DNA of 64,000 nucleotides, taken from Nocardia cyriacigeorgica. GTDB taxonomy: Bacteria; Actinomycetota; Actinomycetes; Mycobacteriales; Mycobacteriaceae. Shown here piece after piece: positions 18,115 through 27,300 of this stretch. The stretch lies in assembly GCF_010858045.1 (NCBI RefSeq), contig NZ_JAAGVC010000021.1, positions 1-64,000 on the forward strand, read 5' to 3'. Below the pieces are notes generated by a model that had not been told where the DNA came from, did no database searches, and saw nothing but the letters and a program-made list of their open reading frames with translations. Made by a program: the position numbers and the translations under genes. The first letter of the stretch is position 1, and every line of letters begins with the position of its first letter.

Positions 18115-21100
18115 ATGGTTACCGAAGGTTTCGTGCGACGCCCGAGGATCGCGCCGCCGCGCGCACCCGGCGGGGAAGTCGCGTTGAACTCCCCGCCGGA
18201 GATCCCGCGCCCGCTGCCCGCTCCGCTGCTGGTCAAGCTGATGCCGGTGGTGATGCTCGTCGCCGTCGTCGGCATGATCGCGATGATGGCGATGATGGGC
18301 CGCAACCTGTTCGCCAATCCGATGATGATGATGTTCCCGATGATGATGATCATGTCGATGGTCGGCATGATGATGGGAATGCGCAGCGGCGGCGGACCGA
18401 AGTCGGCGGCCGAGCTCAACGAGGAACGCAAGGACTACTTCCGTTACCTCGACCAGATGCGAAAAGACGTGCGCCGCACCGGAAGTAAACAGCTCGAGGC
18501 ACTTACCTGGAGCCATCCCGAGCCGATGGACCTGCGCTCGGTGATCGGAACCCGCCGCATGTGGGAACGCCGCCCGGCCGACCCGGATTTCGGGCATGTC
18601 CGCGTCGGCATCGGCAGCCACCGCCTCGCCACCAAACTGGCCCGCCCGGAGACCGGCCCGCTCGAGGACCTCGAACCGGTGTCGACGGTGGCGCTGCGCC
18701 GGTTCGTGCGCACCCATTCGGTGGTGCACCGCCTCCCGACGGCGGTCTCGTTGCGCGCGTTCCCCGCCATCAATATCGGCGGGGTCGCCGAGGAGGCGCG
18801 CACCCTGGTGCGGGCCATGCTGATGGAGCTGGCCGCCTTCCACGGCCCCGACCACGTCGCGATCGCGATCGTCTGCGCCGACCCGGACGGGCCGAACTGG
18901 GCATGGGCGAAATGGCTTCCGCACCTGCAACATCCGACGATGCGCGACGGTATGGGCTCGGCCCGGATGATGTACGGCTCACTGGGTGAACTGGAAACCG
19001 CGCTGTCCGCGGAGCTGATCGAACGCGGCCGGTTCATGCGCAATCCGCAGCCGACGCAGGGCAGGCTGCATCTGGTGGTCGTCATCGACGATGGCTACGT
19101 CAACGGCACCGAACGCCTGGTCAGCGAATCCGGCTTGGACTCGGTGACCGTGCTCGACCTAACCGCACCCGAGGACGGGCTCGCGGTGCGCCGTGGCCTG
19201 CAGCTCGTGGTCGCCGACGGCGACGTCAGCGCGCGCAGCGCGGCGGGCACCGAGAAGTTCGCCACCGCCGACGAGGTCAGCATCGCCGAAGCCACCGCGT
19301 TCGGTCGCGGCCTGGCCCGCTACCGCATCGCCACCGCGGCGCAGATCGTCAGCCTCGGCGACGAGACCAGGGCAGATCCCGGTCTGATGGCGCTGCTCAA
19401 GATTCCCGACGCCGCCCAGATCGAAGCCTCGAAGGTGTGGCGTCCGCGCACCGCCCGCGAACGGCTGCGGGTGCCGATCGGCGTCACACCCGACGGCACG
19501 CCGGTCGAGATCGACATCAAGGAGTCGGCCGAGAACGGCATGGGCCCGCACGGATTGTGCATCGGCGCCACCGGCTCCGGTAAATCGGAGTTCCTGCGGA
19601 CGCTGGTGTTGTCGCTGGTCACCACGCATTCACCGGACTACCTCAACCTGGTGCTCGTCGACTTCAAGGGCGGTGCGACCTTCCTCGGACTCGATCCGCT
19701 GCCGCATGTGGCGGCGGTGATCACCAACCTCGAGGAAGAGCTCTCGATGGTCGACCGGATGAAGGACGCGCTGGCCGGAGAGATGAACCGGCGCCAGGAG
19801 TTGCTGCGCGCAGCGGGCAATTTCGCCAATGTCACCGAGTACGAGAAGGCCCGTGCGGCGGGCGCTCAGCTCGATCCGCTGCCCGCGCTGTTCGTCATCG
19901 TCGACGAGTTCTCCGAATTGCTGTCACAGAAACCGGATTTCGCCGACCTGTTCGTGATGATCGGCCGCCTGGGCCGCTCACTACACGTGCATCTGCTGCT
20001 GGCCTCGCAGCGCCTCGAGGAGAACAAGCTGCGCGGCCTGGACTCGCATCTGTCCTACCGGATCGGCCTGCGGACCTTCTCGGCCAACGAATCTCGTGCG
20101 GTGCTCGGTATCACCGACGCGTACCACCTGCCGGGCATCCCCGGCTCGGGCTATCTCAAGAGCGACGCCGACGATCCGTTGCGCTTCAACGCCACCTACG
20201 TCTCCGGGCCCTACGTCTCACCGACCGGCACCCGCGAGGCAGGCGGCAGCGTCAGCAGCGGGCAGGCACCTGCGGTGTTCACCGCCGCGCCGGTGGAGAT
20301 GCCGGAAAGGATCGAGCCCGCGCCCGAACCGGCGGGTCCACTCGGCCTGCCCGAGCTGCCCCCGCCGCCCGGCACCGAGACCGCGGATACCGAAGAGGGC
20401 CTGCCCGATTCGCTGCTCGAGGTCGTGGTCAAACGGCTGACCGGGCACGGACGGCCGGCGCACGAGGTGTGGCTGCCGCCATTGGACGAATCACCGACCG
20501 TCGACATGCTGCTGCCCGACCCGGACTGGCGTTCTCCGGCCAACCGGCACGGGCAGCTGTGGATGCCCATCGGCATCATCGACAAGCCCTACGAACAGCG
20601 CCGCGATGTGCTCACCATCAACCTGGCCGGCGGCCAGGGCAATGTCGCCGTGGTCGGCGGTCCGCAGTCGGGTAAGTCGACGACCATGCGCACCATCATC
20701 ATGGCCGCGGCCGCCACCCACTCCCCGGAGCAGGTGCAGTTCTACTGCCTCGACTTCGGCGGTGGCAGCATGACCGGCTTGTCCGGGATCCCGCACGTCG
20801 GCTCCGTGGCCGGCCGCCTCGACCGCGATCGGGTGCGACGCACCATCGCTGAGCTCACCTCGCTGCTCACTCAGCGCGAGGAACGATTCACCGAACTCGG
20901 CATCGAGTCCATGGTGGAGTTCCGTCGCCGCAAATACGCCCAGCTCGAAGCCGCCGCCAACGGCAACCCACCGGCACCCGACGACCCGCTGGCCGCCGAC
21001 CAGTTCGGCGACGTCTTCCTGGTCATCGACGGCTGGGCGGCCATGCGCGAGGAATTCGACACCCTGGAGCCTGCCGTCAACGCCATCGCCCAGCAGGGCC

Positions 21101-22176
21101 TGTCCTACGGCATCCACCTCATCCTCGGTGCCTCGCGCTGGGGCGAGATCCGGCCGGTGATCAAGGACCAGATCGGCACCCGGCTGGAGCTGCGCCTGGG
21201 CGATCCCTCGGATTCGGAAATGGGCAGGCGCACCGCGGCCTTGGTGCCCGTCGGACGCCCCGGCCGCGGCCTGACCCCCGATGAGCTGCACATGCTGATC
21301 GCCCTGCCGCGGCTGGACTCCGACTCGGATCCCACCACCCTCACCGAGGGTGTCGCGGCCGCCAAGGAACAGCTGGTACAGCTGTGGGGCACCAGGCGCG
21401 CCCCCGAGGTGCGCATGCTGCCGCTGGAGATCTCCCGGGATCAGGTGCTGGCCATCGCCCGCGCGCACGGCGTCCGGCAGAGCGCGACCAAGGTCGTGGT
21501 CGGGCTCGGGGAGAACGAACTGGATCCGTTCGTGCTGGATTTCGACGCCGAACCGCACTTCATGGCCTTCGCCGACGTCGAATGCGGCAAGACCACCCTG
21601 CTGCGCAATATCGCCATGGGCGTGGTGGAGAACTCCGCGCCCGGTGAGGCCAGGATCATCATGATCGACTACCGCCGCAGCCTGCTCGGAGTCGTCCCCG
21701 ATGAACGCCTGGCAGGCTATTCCACCTCCTCGCAGACCAGCGGACCGATGATCACCGAACTGGCCCGCTACCTGTCCAAACGCATCCCCGGCTCCGACAT
21801 CACCCCGCAGCAGCTGCGCGACCGCAGCTGGTGGGAAGGCCCGGAGATCTACGTGCTGGTCGACGACTACGACATGATCACCGCGGGTACCAATCCGCTG
21901 CTGCCGCTGCTGGAATACCTGCCCCAGGCCCGCGATATCGGTCTGCACCTGGTGGTCACCCGGCGCATCGGCGGCGTCTCCCGCGCGCTCTACGACCACG
22001 TGCTCGGCGGTATGAAGAACCTGTCCGTCGACGCGCTGATCATGAGCGGCCCGCGCGACGAAGGCAAACTGATCGGCGACGTGCGCCCCACCAAACTCCC
22101 ACCCGGTCGCGGCATGCTGGTCTCCCGCACCCGGGGCCAGGAGATGATCCAGATCGCCCACCTGCCACCGCTGTAG
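18115..22176 (+). CDS. eccC: ESX motor ATPase EccC, fused form (locus 1)
   Basis: 1353-aa FtsK/SpoIIIE-type ATPase that recognises and powers secretion of Esx substrates. Two Met-rich membrane helices are near residues 40-80. Three nucleotide domains follow: Walker A GATGSGKS (484-491), GGPQSGKST (about 848-856) and a third with DVECGKTT (Lys about 1159) in which the first Gly of the P-loop is Ala. EccCa and EccCb are fused in one chain, as in ESX-2, 3, 4 and 5, unlike split ESX-1. ATG 18115 is 9 bp after the mycP stop, so it lies in the eccD-mycP-eccC operon. Confidence 0.95.
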   Translation: MVTEGFVRRPRIAPPRAPGGEVALNSPPEIPRPLPAPLLVKLMPVVMLVAVVGMIAMMAMMGRNLFANPMMMMFPMMMIMSMVGMMMGMRSGGGPKSAAELNEERKDYFRYLDQMRKDVRRTGSKQLEALTWSHPEPMDLRSVIGTRRMWERRPADPDFGHVRVGIGSHRLATKLARPETGPLEDLEPVSTVALRRFVRTHSVVHRLPTAVSLRAFPAINIGGVAEEARTLVRAMLMELAAFHGPDHVAIAIVCADPDGPNWAWAKWLPHLQHPTMRDGMGSARMMYGSLGELETALSAELIERGRFMRNPQPTQGRLHLVVVIDDGYVNGTERLVSESGLDSVTVLDLTAPEDGLAVRRGLQLVVADGDVSARSAAGTEKFATADEVSIAEATAFGRGLARYRIATAAQIVSLGDETRADPGLMALLKIPDAAQIEASKVWRPRTARERLRVPIGVTPDGTPVEIDIKESAENGMGPHGLCIGATGSGKSEFLRTLVLSLVTTHSPDYLNLVLVDFKGGATFLGLDPLPHVAAVITNLEEELSMVDRMKDALAGEMNRRQELLRAAGNFANVTEYEKARAAGAQLDPLPALFVIVDEFSELLSQKPDFADLFVMIGRLGRSLHVHLLLASQRLEENKLRGLDSHLSYRIGLRTFSANESRAVLGITDAYHLPGIPGSGYLKSDADDPLRFNATYVSGPYVSPTGTREAGGSVSSGQAPAVFTAAPVEMPERIEPAPEPAGPLGLPELPPPPGTETADTEEGLPDSLLEVVVKRLTGHGRPAHEVWLPPLDESPTVDMLLPDPDWRSPANRHGQLWMPIGIIDKPYEQRRDVLTINLAGGQGNVAVVGGPQSGKSTTMRTIIMAAAATHSPEQVQFYCLDFGGGSMTGLSGIPHVGSVAGRLDRDRVRRTIAELTSLLTQREERFTELGIESMVEFRRRKYAQLEAAANGNPPAPDDPLAADQFGDVFLVIDGWAAMREEFDTLEPAVNAIAQQGLSYGIHLILGASRWGEIRPVIKDQIGTRLELRLGDPSDSEMGRRTAALVPVGRPGRGLTPDELHMLIALPRLDSDSDPTTLTEGVAAAKEQLVQLWGTRRAPEVRMLPLEISRDQVLAIARAHGVRQSATKVVVGLGENELDPFVLDFDAEPHFMAFADVECGKTTLLRNIAMGVVENSAPGEARIIMIDYRRSLLGVVPDERLAGYSTSSQTSGPMITELARYLSKRIPGSDITPQQLRDRSWWEGPEIYVLVDDYDMITAGTNPLLPLLEYLPQARDIGLHLVVTRRIGGVSRALYDHVLGGMKNLSVDALIMSGPRDEGKLIGDVRPTKLPPGRGMLVSRTRGQEMIQIAHLPPL

Positions 22177-22269
22177 GCGATCGTTCCGCTGCGCGCGAGC
22201 CCGGCGTCGAGCTCGGGCACTGCCGTGCGAGTTCGAGCGATATCCGTCGCGTAGGTCGCGAGTGCCGGA

Positions 22270-22842
22270 TCAGCCGTGTACCGGGGTGAACACGGGAGCG
22301 CTGTCGTGGCGTGCCGGCGTCCACGAATCGGTGCGCCGCTCGAACAATGCCCGCGACGGACCGAGCGTCGCGTCGCCGGCGATCCGGGCCAGCTGGAAGC
22401 CGGCCCTGCGGTAGTAGGCGTGCAGGTCGGTGTTGGTGGTCCAAGCATCGAGCCGCACCCAATCCCGGCCGTACTCGCGGCCCAGCTCGCCCGCGTGGGC
22501 GAGCAGCCGACGTCCGACCCCGCGGCCCGCGTAACGCAGATCGACGATCATGTAGTGCACGATCACCGCGTCGGAGAGCTCATCGGGATCCCAGAGTCCT
22601 TGATCTGCCCGATCGTTCACGGTGATCGTGCCCGCGGGCCTGCCGCACACCTCGGCGATCCAGGTTTCCCCGGCGTCGAGGCAGCGGCCCACCGACCGCG
22701 CGAAGATCTCGATCGGCAGGCCCCGTCCGGCCACGGTCCACTGGTCCGAACCGCGCGCGCTCAGCCATGCGGTGCGCTGTACCCGAAGCCGGCAGATGGT
22801 ACCGAGGTCGGCGAGCACCGCGGGCCGGATGACCACGGACAT
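22270..22842 (-). CDS. GNAT-family N-acetyltransferase
   Basis: 190-aa GNAT acetyltransferase. The acetyl-CoA binding motif is visible as VHYMIVDLRYAGRGVGRRLL (R/Q-x-x-G-x-G/A at RYAGRG), followed by a helix and AYYRRAGFQLARIA near the end. The substrate is unknown. GTG/ATG-region start at 22842 is two bases after the gntR stop, so it is co-transcribed with and probably controlled by that regulator. It is convergent with eccC and is probably unrelated to secretion. Confidence 0.85.
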   Translation of the reverse strand: MSVVIRPAVLADLGTICRLRVQRTAWLSARGSDQWTVAGRGLPIEIFARSVGRCLDAGETWIAEVCGRPAGTITVNDRADQGLWDPDELSDAVIVHYMIVDLRYAGRGVGRRLLAHAGELGREYGRDWVRLDAWTTNTDLHAYYRRAGFQLARIAGDATLGPSRALFERRTDSWTPARHDSAPVFTPVHG

Positions 22843-22844
22843 GG

Positions 22845-23648
22845 CTACGCGATGCCGGGCCGATAGGAGCTGCCGAGGGCGCGGCGGATCACGGCCGTGC
22901 CCTCGTCGTCACCTAGTTCATAGGCCAGCCGATTGCGGGTGGCGATCGAACGATGCCTGGTGGCGCGGGTGACGCGTTCATGATTGGCGCCGATCCGAAG
23001 GTGATCGAGCAGAACGGTTCCGGTGGCGACTCCGAGCACAATGGCCTCCTCGGCGGTTGCGGGCCGGGCGACGACGGTATCGCGATGGGCGGTCTCGGCG
23101 TGGCCACGATCGGCCAGTCGGCGAGTCGTACCCTCGGGAATGTCGTGCGGTGAGTCGATTCCGGTGGCTTCGGCGAGATCACGTGGATAGAAACTGACCT
23201 CCCAGGACCACGGTTCGTTATCCAAATACTGGACGACCGTGCGGGCGAGCACCCAGGAATCAGCCGGAACGCCCAGCCATTGCGCCACTTCCGTACCGGC
23301 GGGCTCCATACGGGCGCTGAATTCTTTGCTGGGTTCGCGATCGGCGGCGCGCGCGATTTCCTCGAAAATGTCATGTGCCGACCGTGGCCGATTCGGTCGG
23401 ATATGATCTGTGACCACGGATTCGAGTACTTCCTGGTTTCGGACCAGCGTTCCACGGGAAGTAGCTGTGTAGACAAGGTTCTCGGTGACCAGAACCTGAA
23501 TTGCGTTGCGCGCGGTAGTGATCGAAACCTGCATCTGATCGGCCAGCTCGGCATGACTGGGCAGTCGATCACCCGGCTTCCACCTGCCTGCGCGGATCTC
23601 CTCGCGGAGGAGGTCTGCGATCCGGTGATACGTCGGACCGTCCGCCAT
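22845..23648 (-). CDS. GntR/HutC-family transcriptional regulator
   Basis: 267-aa regulator. The N-terminal winged helix (about residues 5-70) has the typical GntR pattern YHRIADLLREEIRAGRWKPGDRLPS...STTARNAIQVL variant, here ITTARNAIQVLV. A UTRA ligand domain (about 95-255) includes VLARTVVQYLDNEPWSWEVSFYPRDLA, placing it in the HutC subfamily. The ligand is unknown. It is followed by the GNAT gene with a 2-bp gap. A perfect palindrome 31 bp upstream of its start is the likely autoregulatory operator. Confidence 0.9.
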   Translation of the reverse strand: MADGPTYHRIADLLREEIRAGRWKPGDRLPSHAELADQMQVSITTARNAIQVLVTENLVYTATSRGTLVRNQEVLESVVTDHIRPNRPRSAHDIFEEIARAADREPSKEFSARMEPAGTEVAQWLGVPADSWVLARTVVQYLDNEPWSWEVSFYPRDLAEATGIDSPHDIPEGTTRRLADRGHAETAHRDTVVARPATAEEAIVLGVATGTVLLDHLRIGANHERVTRATRHRSIATRNRLAYELGDDEGTAVIRRALGSSYRPGIA

Positions 23649-23678
23649 CTTGCTCCTCGGTTGGTCGTGCAGGTAACG

Positions 23679-23690
23679 AAGTGTACACTT
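23679..23690. promoter_or_regulatory. Probable GntR/HutC operator
   Basis: AAGTGTACACTT is a perfect 12-bp palindrome with the GT..TA.AC core expected for HutC-type operators. It sits between the divergent gntR and the 23793 gene, where binding could repress gntR itself. Confidence 0.55.
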
Positions 23691-23716
23691 TTCGGCCCAC
23701 TACGGCCCGATTACGC

Positions 23717-23744
23717 TTGACAGGGGTTTTCCGAGGTTTATTGT
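23717..23744 (+). promoter_or_regulatory. Probable promoter of the DUF4254-like gene
   Basis: TTGACA (23717-23722), a 16-base spacer and TATTGT (23739-23744) match the actinobacterial sigma-70 consensus well. It is about 50 bases before the gene start and close to the GntR palindrome. Confidence 0.5.
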
Positions 23745-23792
23745 AATGAACGTACTGATCCGGTGTTGTGCGGCGATGACGGCGAGGCAACC

Positions 23793-24320
23793 GTGGCAGG
23801 TTCGGATACAACAGTCGTAATGGCTCTTCCCGGCACTCAGCGAAGTGCCGATCCGGTGGCGCAGCCCCAGATTTCCGGGCCGCTGCCGACCTCGGATCTA
23901 CTTGTCAGAGCGTGCCGAGGGCACCGTGTTATCGGCGGTCAGCTGCTCTGGTATGCCCGTGACCTGGCGATTCTGCATGAGAGACGGCTGGTCGGCCGGG
24001 GCGGATCGATCGACACCCGGCCCTCGACCGTCATCGAAATCGAGCGCCGCCGAGGCGAATTGGTGATGGCGATCGATGACTGGGTGGTGCGCAACGTTCC
24101 CCAGCACCGGTTGGGCGCCACCCTGCACACCGAGACCATCGGCGCGGTGATCGACCGGCTGGCCGAGGCGTCCGTGCGGGCCCATCACGCGTTGATGACC
24201 CTCGACGCCCACGATGATCTGCTGCACAGCGCCTGGCATCACCTGGCCGAACTGGCCGACGCCTACGACGACCTGGTACGCGACGTACTGGCCGGTCGGC
24301 GCAGGCTGCCCGAATGGTGA
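23793..24320 (+). CDS. DUF4254-like protein
   Basis: About 175-aa helical protein. It resembles DUF4254: LLWYARDLAILHERR, DTRPSTVIEIERRRGELVMAIDDWV and a final AYDDLVRDVLAGRRRLP. Biochemical function is unknown. GTG 23793 is chosen because GGCGAGG precedes it; GTG 23763 and ATG 23820 are alternatives. It has no signal or membrane segment. It lies alone on the plus strand between gntR and the EspI-like gene. A link to either is not shown. Confidence 0.6.
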   Translation: MAGSDTTVVMALPGTQRSADPVAQPQISGPLPTSDLLVRACRGHRVIGGQLLWYARDLAILHERRLVGRGGSIDTRPSTVIEIERRRGELVMAIDDWVVRNVPQHRLGATLHTETIGAVIDRLAEASVRAHHALMTLDAHDDLLHSAWHHLAELADAYDDLVRDVLAGRRRLPEW

Positions 24321-24384
24321 GCGGGCGGGGCGGCGGAACAGTGTGCTGAGAAGGTCGCGGCCGGGTAACGGCCGCCACCTCTCG

Positions 24385-27300
24385 TCAACCCCGGTAGCGG
24401 CGGTGATCGGTCGCGAAATCATCGGCGACCGTCGCCGCCAGTTCCACATATGCCCGCTTGGTCTGCTTGTGCAGCCGGTGCAGATCGATCTCCGCGCCCT
24501 CGGACATGTGCTGGTCGAACGGGATGATGTGCACCGCGCGACAGCGCGACAGGAAGTACTCGCGCAACTGCTGGATGCCCACATTCGGTGATCCGGCGCG
24601 TGGAGAGTTGATCACCACCACCGCGTTTCGCACCAGATGGTCGTGCCCGTGCAGCGACAACCAGTCCAGTGTCGCGGCGGCACTGCGGGCGCCGTCGATC
24701 GCGGGGGATGAGATCAACACCAGCGAATGTGCCAGCTCCAGCACACCGGCCATGGCCGAGTGCATCAGACCGGTGCCGCAGTCGGTGAGGATGATGTTGT
24801 AGAACCGCTGCAAGATTCGCGCGACGGCCCGGTACTCGTCCTCGTTGAACGCCTCCGACGCCGCCGGATCGCGTTCACTGGCAAGTACTTCCAGTCGGCT
24901 GGTGGCCTGCGAGGTGTGCCTGCGCACGTCCGAGTAGCGCTGGATCGAGGAATCGAGCAGCAGGTCGCGCACCGTCGACCGGGTCTGCAACGGCACCCGC
25001 TGCGACAAGGTGCCGAAGTCCGGGTTGGCGTCGACGGCGATCACTCGGTCGCCGCGGATCGAGGCGAAGGTCGAGCCCAGACCCATGGTGGTCGTGGTCT
25101 TGCCGACGCCACCCTTCAGCGAGAGCACCGCGATGCGGTAATCGCCTCGCACCGGCTGCCGGATCCGCGCCACCAACTCCTGCAACCGGCGTTCCTCGGC
25201 CGACATGCCCGGGTTGATGGCGCCGCCCGACACATGGTGCACCGCCTTACGCCAGCCGGAGCCCGCAGGCTTCTTGGCCGCGCGCCCTCGGATCGGCACA
25301 TTGTCCAGCGACGGTGTCGGCACCGGTGGCTGCTGTTGCATGCCCCACTGCTGCGGCTGCGCGGGCTGCTGCGGTGGGTTCGCACCGTGCGCCGCGGAAT
25401 GCTGCGGCGGAACAGGATGCTGTGGCTGTACCGGATGCTGTGGCGCCGAAGGATATTCCGGTGCGGCGTGCGGACCCGGTGCAGAGAGCGGAGCTCGATT
25501 CGGCGCCATCGGGCCCGGGGCCTGCGGATAACCGTGCGGACCCGGCGCCTGATCGCTCGGCGCGCGCATGGGCGCTGGATGATGCGGCCCCGGCGCCTCG
25601 GGGCCGGGTGTGACCGGGCCCTGCCACTGCGGGGCGTTCGGTCCCGGTCGACCCTGCTGGTCGGCGCCACGCGGCCCGGCCTGCGACGGATGTTCGGGCG
25701 CTCGCAACGAATTCTGCTCGGTGCCGGTGATCGGTTGCGACGGCTGCGGGCGCTCGAAGCCGGACGAATGGGTAGCAGGCGTGGTGTAGATGCTCTGCGA
25801 TCCACCCCGGCCAGCTTCCGGCTCGACTGCGGGAGCCGACTCGCTCACCGGTGCCGCGAAGGAGCGCGGCGGCTGGGCGATAGGTGACGGCCCGACCGCG
25901 GACTCGGCCGCGGATTGCCCGGTGTGCCACGACTGTTCGGGGGTGGTCGGCCGGGCTTGCTCGGGGCCGCTGCCGATGCCGGTGACCGGCTGGGACGGCA
26001 GCGGGTGCTCGGAGCCCGACGTATGGGGCGAAGCCGCGGCGTGCGGATTCTGCGGTTGGCCCGGTACGGGGCCGTCCGCCGCCGGTGGCGCCGCCTGCTG
26101 CGGACGTGCCTCGGCAGCGTCGGCCGGAGTGGCGCGGACCTGGTCTGCCGACGCGTCCGGCCCCTCGGACGGCAGCCAGTGCCGGCCACGCGTGGCCGAC
26201 ACCGCACTGTCCGCCGGGCTAGGGCGACCCTCCGAAGCCGGGGCGCGGTTCGGATCGACGGCCCGCTCGACGGCACCCGACTGCGCTGAGCGGGGTGCCT
26301 CATCAGGACGGCGCACCGCGACGTCATCGGCCGGTGTCGATGAGATCGGTTTCGGCGAGCCGGTCGCCGAATCGGTCCGCAGATCGCTCGGGGCTCCTCG
26401 ATCGTCGGCATCGGGAGCCGACGCAGGATCGCTCGCAGCGTTACTCGGCACCGATTCGGCTGCGTCCGTGGAAGCTCGGGGCCGGCTCGGCGGTGGCGGC
26501 AGGTCGGGCAGCCGCGGCAGCGGGCGCTGGGCGGTCGGCTGCTCGGGCGTGTTCGCGGAGTCCGCCGGCGCGAGCCACGCCGGCGGTGCCTCGGCGGGTC
26601 CGGCACCCGCGGCGGATGCCGACGTCTGCGAGCCGGACGTTCGATTCGATGTCGCATCGGGGGAGGTCTGCGCTGTCGCTGGAGTTGCACCGGCGGAAGT
26701 TCCGCTGCCTTCGCCGGTCTCGCGGCCCTCGGCCTGATCACCTTCGGCGGTCCGCGGTCCCTCCAACCACGATGGCGGCTCCGCGGTCGGCGTCTCCGCG
26801 CGGTCGACGGACGACGCGTCGGGGCCACCCTGCGAGGAAGCCCGCTCGGAGACTGCCGGTCGATCAGCCGTCGAAGTCGCGTCGGCCGAGGTTGCCTGCG
26901 GGGGCGCGATCGGATTCTGCGGTGAGGAGGCGTGTGGCTGCTGCGCGATCGGGGTCTGTGGCGACGAGGCGTGCGGCTGCGGCTGCTGCGCGATCGGGGT
27001 CTGCGGCGACGAGGCGTGCGGCTGCGGCTGCGGTGCGATCGGGGTCTGTGGCGTCGGCGCGTGTCGCTGCGGCGGTTGCGGTGCGAGCGGGATCTGTGGC
27101 GACGAGGCGTGCGGCTGCGGTGCGATCGGAGTCTGCGGCGATGAGGCGTGTGGCAGCGGTGCGATCGGAGTTTGCGGTGCAGGGGTGTGAGTCGGGGCCT
27201 GCGGTGGAGCGGGCGGCGCGGGTGGATGCGAGCGCGGGCCGAGATGCACCGTCGCCTCGGTCGAGATCGGCTGCTGATCGACCGGCGGCTGTGGTGGGCG

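Noticed and set aside
18241..18390. Run of ATG codons in eccC
   Set aside because: This is the Met-rich membrane segment found in EccC proteins, also present in the second eccC.
16267..18933. 888-codon minus-strand frame
   Set aside because: Antisense to mycP and eccC with composition typical of shadows in high-GC DNA.
26901..27180. Repeats that could suggest CRISPR or a minisatellite
   Set aside because: Units are degenerate, without spacers, and stay in frame within a coding sequence, so they are protein repeats.
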